Assembly (NCBI GenBank): GCA_021825225.1
Contig: JAKAIH010000164.1
Span: 1-6,441, forward strand
Reading direction: 5' to 3'
DNA length: 6,441 nt
From: Pseudomonadota bacterium
GTDB taxonomy: Bacteria; Pseudomonadota; Gammaproteobacteria; Burkholderiales; SG8-39
Position 1 is the first letter of the stretch; the number at the start of each line of letters is the position of its first letter. The position numbers and the translations under genes are program-made. Below the pieces are notes generated by a model, which worked only from the letters and a program-made list of their open reading frames with translations, searched no databases and was not told the DNA's origin. Positions 1 through 6,441 of this stretch are shown one piece after another.

Positions 1-1
1 T

Positions 2-421
2 TCCGATAACACCTTGAGCTCTGAACCGGACGATCTGCTGAGCAAGGCCGATGCGCTGATGGCGCGCCACCATCCGGGCCGCGCCCCGGCGGCGCAGTAT
101 GCCGAGATTCCGGTGCTCGACGAAGTAGTGGACCTTGCCCCCGAAGCCGACGATCTGCCGCTGCTGACCGAATATGTCCTGCCGGCAGCACCCGACGAGG
201 AGCAGATCCGCGCGCTTGCCGATAGCATCCGCAGCTCGCTGCTCGCCGGCTTGCAGCCCGAGATCGACGCCCTGATCGACGAACGTCTGAAACAGAGCCT
301 GTCGCCGCTGATCGAGAGAATGTTCGAAGAGTTGCGCGGCGACCTGCAGCTGATCGCGCGCGAGCTGCTTGGCGACGCCATTCGTGCCGCGGTGGAGCAA
401 GAGCTCGACCGGCGCAAGTAG
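2..421 (+). CDS. Small acidic/helical protein of unknown function, 5' end outside window
   Basis: The function is not recognised. The frame is open from the left edge to a TAG stop at 419-421, so the gene very probably begins upstream; a TTG at 14 is the only start-like codon near the edge and too little sequence precedes it to judge a ribosome binding site. Numbering from that TTG gives 135 residues. Visible parts are a short N-terminal helix-like segment ending in 'ALMARHHPGR', a Pro/Ala-rich linker, two copies of an [IL]-P-[VL]-L-[DT]-E-x-V motif (about residues 32-39 and 48-55), and a C-terminal half (about 60-135) rich in Leu, Ala, Glu and Arg that looks like amphipathic helices. There is no signal peptide, membrane segment or Cys in the visible part. 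It reads like the uncharacterised proteins found upstream of valS in betaproteobacteria; a link to DUF2486-type proteins is possible but uncertain. The coding call is firm, the role is not. Confidence 0.75.
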   Translation, partial: SDNTLSSEPDDLLSKADALMARHHPGRAPAAQYAEIPVLDEVVDLAPEADDLPLLTEYVLPAAPDEEQIRALADSIRSSLLAGLQPEIDALIDERLKQSLSPLIERMFEELRGDLQLIARELLGDAIRAAVEQELDRRK

Positions 422-438
422 CGTAGCGCCGCGCTACG
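422..438. repeat. GC-rich perfect hairpin just after the first gene
   Basis: The arms CGTAGCG (422-428) and CGCTACG (432-438) are perfectly complementary around a 3-base CCG loop, starting one base after the stop codon of the upstream gene. No T-run follows, so this is not a standard intrinsic terminator. It may stop or stabilise the 3' end of the upstream transcript. It also lies directly next to the probable -35 region of the valS promoter. Confidence 0.45.
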
Positions 439-467
439 GCCTGCCGCCTGCGTCAATCCGCTATAAT
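439..467 (+). promoter_or_regulatory. Probable sigma-70 promoter of valS
   Basis: A perfect TATAAT lies at 462-467, in the only AT-rich patch of this gap. With a 17-base spacer the -35 hexamer would be 439-444 (GCCTGC), a poor match to TTGACA, and there is no extended -10 TG. Transcription would begin near 474, giving an untranslated leader of roughly 68 bases before the ATG at 542. The -10 is clearly seen; the -35 and start point are inferred. The leader is too short and shows no clear stem set for a T-box, and valS T-boxes are in any case a Gram-positive feature. Confidence 0.55.
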
Positions 468-541
468 TCGCGCTTCGCTGATTCGAGCCGCTCGCCGTGC
501 CGGCGACGTCGCGCTCCATGCGCTTTCCCCCAAGAGAAAAG

Positions 542-3316
542 ATGGAATTAGCCAAGAGCTTTGAGCCGCACGCCGTCGAGGCGCACTGGTACCCGGAATG
601 GGAGCAGCGCGGCTATTTCGCGCACTCGGCGGACCACACCAAACCCGCCTATTGCATCCAACTGCCGCCGCCGAACGTAACCGGCACGCTGCACATGGGC
701 CACGCGTTCCAGCAGACGCTGATGGACACGCTGGTGCGCTACCATCGCATGCGTGGTTTCAACACCAATTGGGTGGTAGGCACCGACCATGCGGGCATCG
801 CCACCCAGATCGTGGTCGAGCGCCAGCTGCAGTCCGAAGGCAAGACCCGGGTCGAGCTGGGACGCGACAAATTCCTCGAGCGCGTGCGCGCGTGGAAGCA
901 GGAGTCGGGCTCGACCATCACGCGCCAGATGCGGCGCCTGGGCGTCTCGGCCAACTGGACCTATGCCGACACCGAAGGCCAGCACGCCGGCTACTTCACC
1001 ATGGACGAGCGCATGTCGCGCGCCGTGGTCGAGGTATTCGTGCGCCTGCACGCCGAAGGCCTGATCTACCGCGGCAAGCGCCTGGTGAACTGGGATCCGG
1101 TGCTGGGCACCGCAGTGTCCGATCTGGAAGTCGACAGCGAAGAGGAAGACGGCAAGATCTGGGAAATCCGCTATCCGTTCGAAGACGGCAGCGGTTCCCT
1201 GGTGGTGGCGACGACCCGTCCAGAAACCATGCTCGGCGACGCCGCCGTCGCGGTCAACCCGAAGGACGGGCGCTACACCGCTCTGGTCGGAAAGCAAGTC
1301 CTACTGCCGCTCACCGGCCGCTCGATCCCGGTAATCGCCGACGATTACGTCGACCCGGAGTTCGGCACCGGCTGCGTCAAGATCACGCCGGCGCACGACT
1401 TCAACGACTACCAGGTCGGGCAGCGGCATGGCCTGGCGCGAATCAACGTGCTCGCCCTGGACGCCAGGATCAACGACAACGCGCCCGCAGCCTACCGCGG
1501 CCTGGACCGCTTCGAGGCGCGCAAACGCGTGCTCGAGGACCTCGGGGCGCAGGGGCTGCTGGTATCGGAAAAGCCGTACAAACTGCGCGTGCCGCGCTCC
1601 GGCCGCACCGGCGTGATCGTGGAGCCGATGCTGACCGACCAGTGGTTCGTCAAGATGGAAGGCCTGGCGCAGCGCGGCCTGCAGGCGGTGGCCGAAGGTG
1701 AAGTCAAGTTCTATCCCGATCACTGGAGCACGACCTACAAGCACTGGCTGGAAAACATCCAGGACTGGTGCATTTCGCGCCAGCTCTGGTGGGGCCACCA
1801 GATTCCGTGCTGGTACGACGACCAGGGCAATACCTACGTCGCGCGCAGCGAAGCCGAAGCCCAAACTCAGGCTGCCGCAAAGGGCTACCGGGGCACGTTG
1901 AAGCGCGACGAGGACGTGCTCGACACCTGGTTCTCCTCGGCGCTGGTGCCGTTCACCTCGCTCGGCTGGCCGCAAAAAACGCCTGACCTCGAAGCGTTCC
2001 TGCCGTCCTCGGTGCTGGTCACCGGCTTCGACATCATTTTCTTCTGGGTCGCGCGCATGGTCATGATGACCCTGCATTTCACCGGCAAGGTGCCGTTCCG
2101 CCACGTCTACATCAACGCCCTGGTGCGCGACGCCGAGGGCCAGAAGATGTCGAAATCCAAGGGCAATACGCTCGATCCGCTCGACCTGATCGACGGCGTC
2201 GGCTTCGACGCGCTGCTGGCAAAATCGACCCAGGGCCTGATGCTCGCCAGCCACCGGCAGAAAGTCGAGAAATACGTGCGCAAGAACTACGCGAACGGCA
2301 TCCCCTCCTTCGGCGCCGATGCGCTGCGCTTTACTTTCGCCTCGCTCGCGAGCTTTGCGCGCACGCTCAACTTCGACCTCGGCCGCTGCGAGGGCTACCG
2401 CAATTTCTGCAACAAGCTGTGGAACGCGACGCGCTTCGTGCTGATGAACACCGAAGGCAAGGACTGCGGCGCAGACGAATCGCTGCCGCTCGCGCCTTCG
2501 CTCATCGACCGCTGGATCGTGAGCCGGCTGCAGCGCGCGGAGCAAGAGGTGTGCGAGGGCTTCGACAGCTACCGCTTCGACCTTGCCGCGCGCGCGCTGT
2601 ACGAGTTCGTCTGGGACGAGTACTGCGACTGGTACCTGGAATTGGCCAAGGTACAGCTGCAGGCCGGTGGCGAGGCCGAGCAGCGCGCCACGCGGCGCAC
2701 GCTGGTGCGCGTGCTGGAGGCGGTGCTGCGGCTTGCCCACCCGGTGATCCCGTTTATCACCGAAGAGTTGTGGCAAAGGGTCGCGCCGCTCGCAGGCCGC
2801 TCCGGCGCGAGCATCCTGCTCGCGCCCTATCCGCAGTCCAAGCCTGAGCGCGTCGACGCTGCGGCCGATGCCGAAGTGGCGCTGTTGAAGGAACTGGTCG
2901 GCGCCTGCCGCAATCTGCGCGGCGAGATGAACATCTCCCCGGCGCAGCGCATTCCCCTGCTCGCCAGCGGCGAGCGCGCCAGGCTGGAAGCGCTTTCGCC
3001 CTACATCAAAAGCCTGGCCAAGCTCGCCGATGTCAGCCTGGTCGAGGCTTTGCCCGCAGCCGACGCCCCCGTTGCCGTGGTTGGCGATTTCCGCCTGATG
3101 CTCAAGATCGAGATCGACAAGGCTGCGGAGCGCGAGCGCCTGCAAAAGGAGATCGCTCGGCTCGAAGGCGAGATCGCCAAGGCCGAGGGCAAGCTTGCCA
3201 ACGCCGGCTTCGTGGCGCGCGCGCCGGCGCAGGTCGTGACGCAGGAGAGGGAGCGCCTGGCCGCGTTCGCCACCACCCTGGAAAACCTCAAACCCCAGCT
3301 GGAAAAGCTCGGCTAG
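542..3316 (+). CDS. valS: Valine--tRNA ligase (ValRS)
   Basis: Class I aminoacyl-tRNA synthetase that charges tRNA-Val with valine in the cytoplasm and hydrolyses mischarged Thr-tRNA-Val. From the chosen start it has 924 residues, close to the roughly 950 of E. coli ValRS. Visible landmarks: the HIGH-type signature in '[12 protein letters not shown]' (HMGH 51-54); the CP1 editing domain with 'TTRPET' (224-229) and 'PAHDFNDY' (Asp286); the Rossmann-core '[12 protein letters not shown]' (from 411); the KMSKS loop (535-539); the anticodon-binding domain opening near 'LIDRWIV' (from 654); and the C-terminal tRNA-binding coiled coil (about 861-924). No key motif is missing. The frame is open further up, with a GTG at 497 and an ATG at 518, but '[21 protein letters not shown]' is where the family N-terminus begins, and only a weak purine stretch (AAGAGAAAAG) precedes 542. 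Transcription probably starts near 474. The MFS gene follows after 15 bases. Confidence 0.97.
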   Translation: MELAKSFEPHAVEAHWYPEWEQRGYFAHSADHTKPAYCIQLPPPNVTGTLHMGHAFQQTLMDTLVRYHRMRGFNTNWVVGTDHAGIATQIVVERQLQSEGKTRVELGRDKFLERVRAWKQESGSTITRQMRRLGVSANWTYADTEGQHAGYFTMDERMSRAVVEVFVRLHAEGLIYRGKRLVNWDPVLGTAVSDLEVDSEEEDGKIWEIRYPFEDGSGSLVVATTRPETMLGDAAVAVNPKDGRYTALVGKQVLLPLTGRSIPVIADDYVDPEFGTGCVKITPAHDFNDYQVGQRHGLARINVLALDARINDNAPAAYRGLDRFEARKRVLEDLGAQGLLVSEKPYKLRVPRSGRTGVIVEPMLTDQWFVKMEGLAQRGLQAVAEGEVKFYPDHWSTTYKHWLENIQDWCISRQLWWGHQIPCWYDDQGNTYVARSEAEAQTQAAAKGYRGTLKRDEDVLDTWFSSALVPFTSLGWPQKTPDLEAFLPSSVLVTGFDIIFFWVARMVMMTLHFTGKVPFRHVYINALVRDAEGQKMSKSKGNTLDPLDLIDGVGFDALLAKSTQGLMLASHRQKVEKYVRKNYANGIPSFGADALRFTFASLASFARTLNFDLGRCEGYRNFCNKLWNATRFVLMNTEGKDCGADESLPLAPSLIDRWIVSRLQRAEQEVCEGFDSYRFDLAARALYEFVWDEYCDWYLELAKVQLQAGGEAEQRATRRTLVRVLEAVLRLAHPVIPFITEELWQRVAPLAGRSGASILLAPYPQSKPERVDAAADAEVALLKELVGACRNLRGEMNISPAQRIPLLASGERARLEALSPYIKSLAKLADVSLVEALPAADAPVAVVGDFRLMLKIEIDKAAERERLQKEIARLEGEIAKAEGKLANAGFVARAPAQVVTQERERLAAFATTLENLKPQLEKLG

Positions 3317-3331
3317 GTCGGCGCGCCGGCC

Positions 3332-4576
3332 ATGCATCCGATCCTGCGCGGCTTTCAGCATCGGAACTTCCGCCTGTTCTTCATTGGACAGTCGCTGACG
3401 ATGATAGGCACCTGGATGCAGTACATCGCCATTTCCTGGCTGATGTACCGGCTCACCGGTTCGGCCTTCATGCTGGGAATAACCGGATTTGCGCTGCAGA
3501 TTCCGATCCTGCTGGTGTCGCCGTTCGCCGGCGTATGGGTGGACCGCTACAACCGGCGCAAGCTGCTGCTGCTCACGCAGACGCTGGCGCTGGCGCAAGC
3601 GCTGGCACTGGCGGCGCTGACCTTCAGCGGCCTGATCCAGGTATGGCACATCCTCGCCATTTCGCTGTTTCTCGGCACGGTCAACGCCTTCGCCAATCCG
3701 ACCCGCGGCACCTTCCTGCTGGAGATGGTCGAGAGCAAGGAAAACCTGCCCAACGCGATTGCGCTCAACTCGCTGATCATGAACAGCGCGCGCTTCGTCG
3801 GGCCGAGCATCGCCGGCGGCGTGCTCGCCTTCGCCGGCGAAGCCTGGTGCTTCCTGCTGAACGCGCTGTCCTACCTGGCCCTGATGCTCGCGCTGTGGAT
3901 GATGCGGATCAGGCCGGCCGCTGCGCAGTCCGGCCACGCGCACTGGTTCGAGGAGCTGAAACAGGGCTTTCGCTACGCCTTCGGCTTTCTGCCGAGCCGG
4001 CGCCTGCTGCTGCTGGTGGCGGCGGTGAGCATAACCACCTCGCCCTACCAGTACATGATGCCGATCTTCGCCGGCGAGGTGTTCGGCGGCGATTCGCGCA
4101 CGCTCGGCCTGTTGATCAGCGGCGCCGGCCTCGGAGCGTTCGCCGGCACCGCCTATCTCGCCGGCCGCGCTCCCCTGCGCGGACTGTCGCGCATCATCAT
4201 CGCCGCGAGCTTTTCCGCCGGCCTGGGCCTGATGCTGTTCTCGCAATCGCGCCTGCTGTGGCTGTCGCTCATACTGATGCTGCCAATCGGTTTCGGCCTG
4301 ATCGTCACCGCAACATCGACCAACACCATCCTGCAAACCATCGCCGACGAGGACAAGCGCGGCCGCATCGTCGCCATCTATGGCATGTGTTTTCTCGGCG
4401 CGGCGCCGATAGGCAATTTCGTCGCCGGCTCGGTCGCGAGCCGCATCGGCGCGCCGTCCACGCTGCTCGTCTTCGGCGCGCTGTGCTGCCTCGCTGCGCT
4501 CGCGTTCGCGCTGCGACGCGAGGAGTGGCGCGCCGCCATCAGGCCTGTGTACCGCCGCCTGGGCGTGACCAAATAG
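3332..4576 (+). CDS. MFS transporter, MFS_3 / EntS-like exporter family
   Basis: A 414-residue inner-membrane protein, the usual size for a 12-helix major facilitator. Its N-terminus ('LRGFQHRNFRLFFIGQ' followed by 'GTWMQYIAISWLMYRLTGSA') is typical of the MFS_3 (enterobactin-exporter-like) branch. The cytoplasmic loop between helices 2 and 3 carries MFS motif A as 'GVWVDRYNRRK' (residues 67-77, with Asp71 and Arg72). Hydrophobic blocks recur along both halves, separated by a charged central loop near residues 195-215, and the Gly/Ala-rich helix 'LLISGAGLGAFAGTAYLAG' opens the second half. Proton-driven efflux of a drug, siderophore or metabolite is expected from the family; the substrate cannot be read from sequence. 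It starts 15 bases after the valS stop with no good Shine-Dalgarno (the gap is GC-only and includes GGCGCGCC at 3320-3327), suggesting co-transcription and perhaps coupled translation. No functional link to ValRS is implied. Confidence 0.9.
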   Translation: MHPILRGFQHRNFRLFFIGQSLTMIGTWMQYIAISWLMYRLTGSAFMLGITGFALQIPILLVSPFAGVWVDRYNRRKLLLLTQTLALAQALALAALTFSGLIQVWHILAISLFLGTVNAFANPTRGTFLLEMVESKENLPNAIALNSLIMNSARFVGPSIAGGVLAFAGEAWCFLLNALSYLALMLALWMMRIRPAAAQSGHAHWFEELKQGFRYAFGFLPSRRLLLLVAAVSITTSPYQYMMPIFAGEVFGGDSRTLGLLISGAGLGAFAGTAYLAGRAPLRGLSRIIIAASFSAGLGLMLFSQSRLLWLSLILMLPIGFGLIVTATSTNTILQTIADEDKRGRIVAIYGMCFLGAAPIGNFVAGSVASRIGAPSTLLVFGALCCLAALAFALRREEWRAAIRPVYRRLGVTK

Positions 4577-4703
4577 CGGCGCGCAACGCTCGGTGCGCGT
4601 CTTCCTTGCCGGCCACGGTCAGCGCCAGCGCGGCTGCTCCCGGGCTTCTGCGGGCAATGGACCTGCTTCCCCTCCCGCCTGAGTCGATAGTGTTATTGGA
4701 ATG
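4577..4703. other. Convergent intergenic gap, no gene seen
   Basis: This stretch between the end of the + strand block and the terminator of the - strand porin has no convincing reading frame or RNA gene. Apart from the weak hairpin at 4580-4599 I see no structure in it. Confidence 0.6.
4580..4599 (+). terminator. Weak hairpin after the MFS gene, possible terminator
   Basis: The arms CGCGCA (4580-4585) and TGCGCG (4594-4599) enclose an 8-base loop and begin four bases after the transporter stop. The sequence that follows is pyrimidine-rich (TCTTCCTT) but is not a true T-run. It could end the valS-MFS transcript inefficiently or protect its 3' end. It is the only candidate stop signal for the + strand that I see in this gap. 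Confidence 0.3.
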
Positions 4704-4735
4704 AAAAAGGCTGAAGGCGTATTCGCCCTCAGCCT
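4704..4735 (-). terminator. Strong Rho-independent terminator of the FadL-family gene
   Basis: Read on the - strand, GGCTGA-GGGCG-AATA-CGCCT-TCAGCC folds into an outer 6-bp stem (4729-4734 with 4709-4714), one mismatch (4728/4715), an inner 4-bp stem (4724-4727 with 4716-4719) and a 4-base loop, followed at once by five T's (4708-4704). An A-T pair (4735/4708) can extend the stem. It begins about 34 bases after the porin stop codon. The + strand copy has no T-run after the stem, so it should act mainly on - strand transcription. Confidence 0.9.
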
Positions 4736-4768
4736 CAATTCGCTTGCGGAACCCCAATCCGGCAGCGC

Positions 4769-6142
4769 TTATTTCAGCTTCATGCTGTACGCGATGCCGA
4801 GGGAATTTTCATACATCTGGATCTTGTCGGTCGCGTTATCCCCGAGCCAGTTGTTGAACAGGCTGGGTCCGGAAACGGAGTTCTTGAACGCATGCATGTA
4901 CGCCATGGTCAGCTCCGATTCATTGCTCAGGCTATAGGTGAACCCCAGAGTCGCATGATCCTTGATCACGCCCGGGGCGATGATGTTGAAGGTCACGTCG
5001 CGGCTCTGGATCGGATTGTCGCTGTGGTTGTAGCCGGCGCGCAGGATCAGCTTCGGGCTGTACTGGTATTCGGCGCCGATCTTGAACACATTCACGCTTT
5101 GCCAGCCGAAACCGCGGCAGGTGTCGCAACCCAGCGTTCCGCCGATGGTCAGACCGCCGTTGGTGCTCGGATTGGCGACCGACTTGATGCCCGAATAGTC
5201 GATCCTCTGATAGTCGGCAGCGATGGTCCACTTTGGGTTGGCCTTGATCGCAATACCCAGGTTGAAGCTCTCCGGCATATCGAAATAACCCTGCCCGGCG
5301 AACAAGTCCTTGTACTTGTCGAACTTGCCCATCTTGACCTTGCTGGTGTAAGCCGCGCCCAGGGTCACCGTATCGGAGACCTTGCCCATCCAGCCGAGCT
5401 TGAGACCATAACCCCAGGTCGTATCGTTGCCGCGCTCGGTCAGATTGTTGCCGACCGCATACGGCGTGCCCTGCACGCCGCCGGGCGTGGTGTACGAATA
5501 GAACGCACTCAGGCCCTCGGCCTTGAACGTCTGCCGCGCGATCAGCAGCGAGGCCCCCAAGGAATGATCCTTGTTCACCTTCTTGGCGAAGGTCGGCGCG
5601 ATGATCAGTTGCTCCAGGTTCATGCCCAGCTTGCCCGAACCGCACAGCAAATTGTAAGGACCCGCCTCGCGGGAAGCCTGGTTGAAGCCGCCGACCTGGC
5701 TGCCGCAGGCGTTGACGTTGCCTCCTGCGATCTGTCCGCCGTTGTAGTCGGTGTTCATGCCGCCGTTGCCGTAGACGCTCACGCCCACCGCCATGTCCCT
5801 GCCGAGCATTCTGCTGTAGCCGAACTCCGGAATCGCGAACAGGTTGCTGCCGCTGGTCACGGAGCCGTCCATGCCGGTGCCGAAGCCGGAACTGCCGCTG
5901 CGCGAGATATCGCGCCTCGGGCTGAACAGATCCACGCCCACGTCCAGGCGGTTGCCGACCCAGACCATGCTCGCCGGATTATTGGCGCCGCCAAAGGCAT
6001 CGTCGGCCATCGCCGTCGAAGCCCCGCCCATGCCTTTCGCCTTCATGCCGTAGCCGTGCGGAAAATATCCGTCTGTCGCCAGGGCGAGCGACGGAATCCC
6101 CAAAACAGCGAGCAGCGCCGATACCAGTACTGTGCGTTTCAT
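4769..6142 (-). CDS. FadL/OmpP1-family outer-membrane channel for hydrophobic compounds
   Basis: A 457-residue precursor, close to E. coli FadL (446). FadL-family (Toluene_X) proteins are 14-strand beta barrels with an N-terminal hatch that let long-chain fatty acids or hydrocarbons cross the outer membrane. Residues 1-22 form a signal peptide (basic start, hydrophobic core, 'LALA' before Thr23). The mature start 'TDGYFPHGYGMKAKGMGG' and the hatch-region 'ADDAFGGANNPA' (Asn55-Pro56-Ala57) match the family; alternating-residue strands rich in Gly, Tyr and Asn fill the rest. Four Cys (146, 167, 339, 342), the last two as CDTC, may form loop disulfides. The protein ends in '...GIAYSMKLK', without the usual terminal aromatic. 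The start at 6142 is chosen because an AAGGAAGGGGGG ribosome site precedes it and the signal peptide begins there; the frame from 6193 adds 17 residues without such support. A terminator follows, and a DsrE2-like gene lies upstream on the same strand. The substrate is unknown. Confidence 0.92.
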   Translation of the reverse strand: MKRTVLVSALLAVLGIPSLALATDGYFPHGYGMKAKGMGGASTAMADDAFGGANNPASMVWVGNRLDVGVDLFSPRRDISRSGSSGFGTGMDGSVTSGSNLFAIPEFGYSRMLGRDMAVGVSVYGNGGMNTDYNGGQIAGGNVNACGSQVGGFNQASREAGPYNLLCGSGKLGMNLEQLIIAPTFAKKVNKDHSLGASLLIARQTFKAEGLSAFYSYTTPGGVQGTPYAVGNNLTERGNDTTWGYGLKLGWMGKVSDTVTLGAAYTSKVKMGKFDKYKDLFAGQGYFDMPESFNLGIAIKANPKWTIAADYQRIDYSGIKSVANPSTNGGLTIGGTLGCDTCRGFGWQSVNVFKIGAEYQYSPKLILRAGYNHSDNPIQSRDVTFNIIAPGVIKDHATLGFTYSLSNESELTMAYMHAFKNSVSGPSLFNNWLGDNATDKIQMYENSLGIAYSMKLK

Positions 6143-6149
6143 TTTGAAT

Positions 6150-6161
6150 CCCCCCTTCCTT
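6150..6161 (-). promoter_or_regulatory. Ribosome binding site that fixes the FadL-family start
   Basis: On the - strand AAGGAAGGGGGG is followed by ATTCAAA and then ATG at 6142. This purine-rich block offers several pairings to the 16S 3' end and supports the start at 6142 over the in-frame ATG at 6193, which would put this site inside the coding region. I see no clear sigma-70 promoter in the 95-base gap upstream. Confidence 0.75.
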
Positions 6162-6218
6162 TGTAATTGCAACGAGCGTGTAATCGCTTGCATGCGCGGC
6201 GAGTGCAGGTCTGCCGCG

Positions 6219-6235
6219 AAGACTTTGTAAGTCTT
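6219..6235. repeat. Perfect 7-bp dyad between the DsrE2-like and FadL-like genes
   Basis: AAGACTT (6219-6225) and AAGTCTT (6229-6235) are exact inverted copies around a 3-base centre, starting two bases after the DsrE2-like stop codon. On the - strand no T-run follows, so it is a poor terminator for the gene it trails. On the + strand TT and CT follow, giving a weak terminator shape with no + strand gene feeding it. An operator or mRNA-processing site is equally possible. The stem has only two G-C pairs. Confidence 0.4.
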
Positions 6236-6237
6236 TT

Positions 6238-6441
6238 CTAAATAAACAGTGTGACATCGGCTTCCTGCGCCATCGGCAGGAAGGTGGCAGCGCCGCAGTA
6301 TTCCTTCACCTCGGGGATGAAGTCCTCGTGGGTGAAACCGAACAGGTCGACCGTCATCTGGCAGCCGATCATGTTGACGCCGGCCTCCAGGCTCAGCGAA
6401 CGCAATTCGGCAATACCGGCCACGCCGTTGTTCTTGATCGT
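6238..6441 (-). CDS. DsrE/DsrF-like (DsrE2-type) sulfur-trafficking protein, C-terminal part only
   Basis: Only the last 67 residues are in the window; the frame is open to the right edge and ends at TAG (6240-6238). A GTG at 6423 is internal, not a start. The segment 'EAGVNMIGCQMTVDLFGF', the spacing after it, and the ending 'EADVTLFI' match the C-terminal half of the DsrE/DsrF/DrsH-like family (the DsrE2 branch), in which a Cys in an 'ACxM-x-x-D' context can carry a persulfide. Here that Cys is at 6361-6363; a second, in 'EYCGAATF', is at 6295-6297. Family members are cytoplasmic or membrane-anchored sulfur carriers, often near tusA, rhodanese and heterodisulfide-reductase-like genes in sulfur oxidisers; others occur in organisms without that pathway. 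The FadL-family gene follows 95 bases downstream on the same strand and may be co-transcribed. The family call is fairly secure, the exact role is not. Confidence 0.8.
   Translation of the reverse strand, partial: TIKNNGVAGIAELRSLSLEAGVNMIGCQMTVDLFGFTHEDFIPEVKEYCGAATFLPMAQEADVTLFI

Noticed and set aside
497..541. Upstream GTG (497) or ATG (518) as the valS start
   Set aside because: The added residues do not resemble the ValRS N-terminus, neither codon has a good ribosome site, and the family-typical start is the ATG at 542.
598..1701. A long + strand frame inside valS
   Set aside because: It overlaps the catalytic and editing region of valS in another frame and is Arg/Ala/Pro-rich, typical of a shifted high-GC frame.
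1301..4336. A roughly 1000-codon open frame on the - strand across valS and the MFS gene
   Set aside because: It spans two well-identified genes and the gap between them, and its translation is low-complexity Gln/Arg/His/Ala-rich with no family motif. It is a by-product of high GC and codon bias.
3535..4704. A + strand frame overlapping most of the MFS gene and the gap after it
   Set aside because: It is Arg-rich with no motif, while the MFS frame carries motif A and a 12-helix pattern.
4892..6166. A long + strand open frame opposite the FadL-family gene
   Set aside because: The translation is His/Ala/Val/Arg-rich with no recognisable domain, and the opposite strand has a complete signal peptide and family motifs.
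6168..6183. Sigma-54-like sequence TTACACG-N4-TTGCA on the - strand upstream of the porin
   Set aside because: The -24 element lacks the near-invariant GG, and the predicted start would fall within the ribosome binding site.
6143..6193. ATG at 6193 as the start of the FadL-family gene
   Set aside because: It would put the strong ribosome site inside the coding region and add 17 residues ahead of a standard signal peptide.
1..6441. CRISPR arrays, tRNA or rRNA genes, insertion sequences, attachment sites
   Set aside because: I saw no spaced direct repeats, no tRNA-like arm pattern, no transposase frame and no terminal inverted repeats in any gap; nearly all of the window is accounted for by the listed genes.

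Overview
The window looks like a GC-rich proteobacterial chromosome, most likely a betaproteobacterium (Rhodocyclales/Nitrosomonadales-like). That placement is an inference from the valyl-tRNA synthetase N-terminus, the small upstream gene with 'IPVL-E-V' motifs, and the FadL-type porin beside a DsrE2-type sulfur-trafficking protein. No search could be run, so the taxon is tentative.

Left part (1-4576, + strand): the 3' end of a small helical protein of unknown function; a short gap with a GC-rich hairpin and a good TATAAT box; a complete valS; then, 15 bases after its stop, a complete MFS_3/EntS-like drug or metabolite exporter, probably translated from the same mRNA. The gap 4577-4768 is non-coding. 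It holds a weak hairpin after the transporter and a strong intrinsic terminator for the opposite strand.

Right part (4769-6441, - strand): a complete FadL/OmpP1-family outer-membrane channel with a signal peptide, whose correct start is 6142 and not the longer frame from 6193; and, transcribed ahead of it, the 3' end of a DsrE/DsrF-like (DsrE2) gene that runs off the right edge. The 95-base gap between them holds a perfect 7-bp dyad and a strong ribosome binding site.

How the genes relate: the + strand block is housekeeping (tRNA charging) plus an inner-membrane exporter. The - strand pair may link uptake of a hydrophobic compound through the outer membrane with cytoplasmic sulfur chemistry, which is inference from adjacency only. 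The two blocks converge at about 4577-4768. I see no RNA gene, insertion sequence, CRISPR array or phage signature, and no clear evidence of an undescribed system. The items most worth checking are the porin/DsrE2 pairing, the unusual porin C-terminus, and the repeat motif of the first protein.
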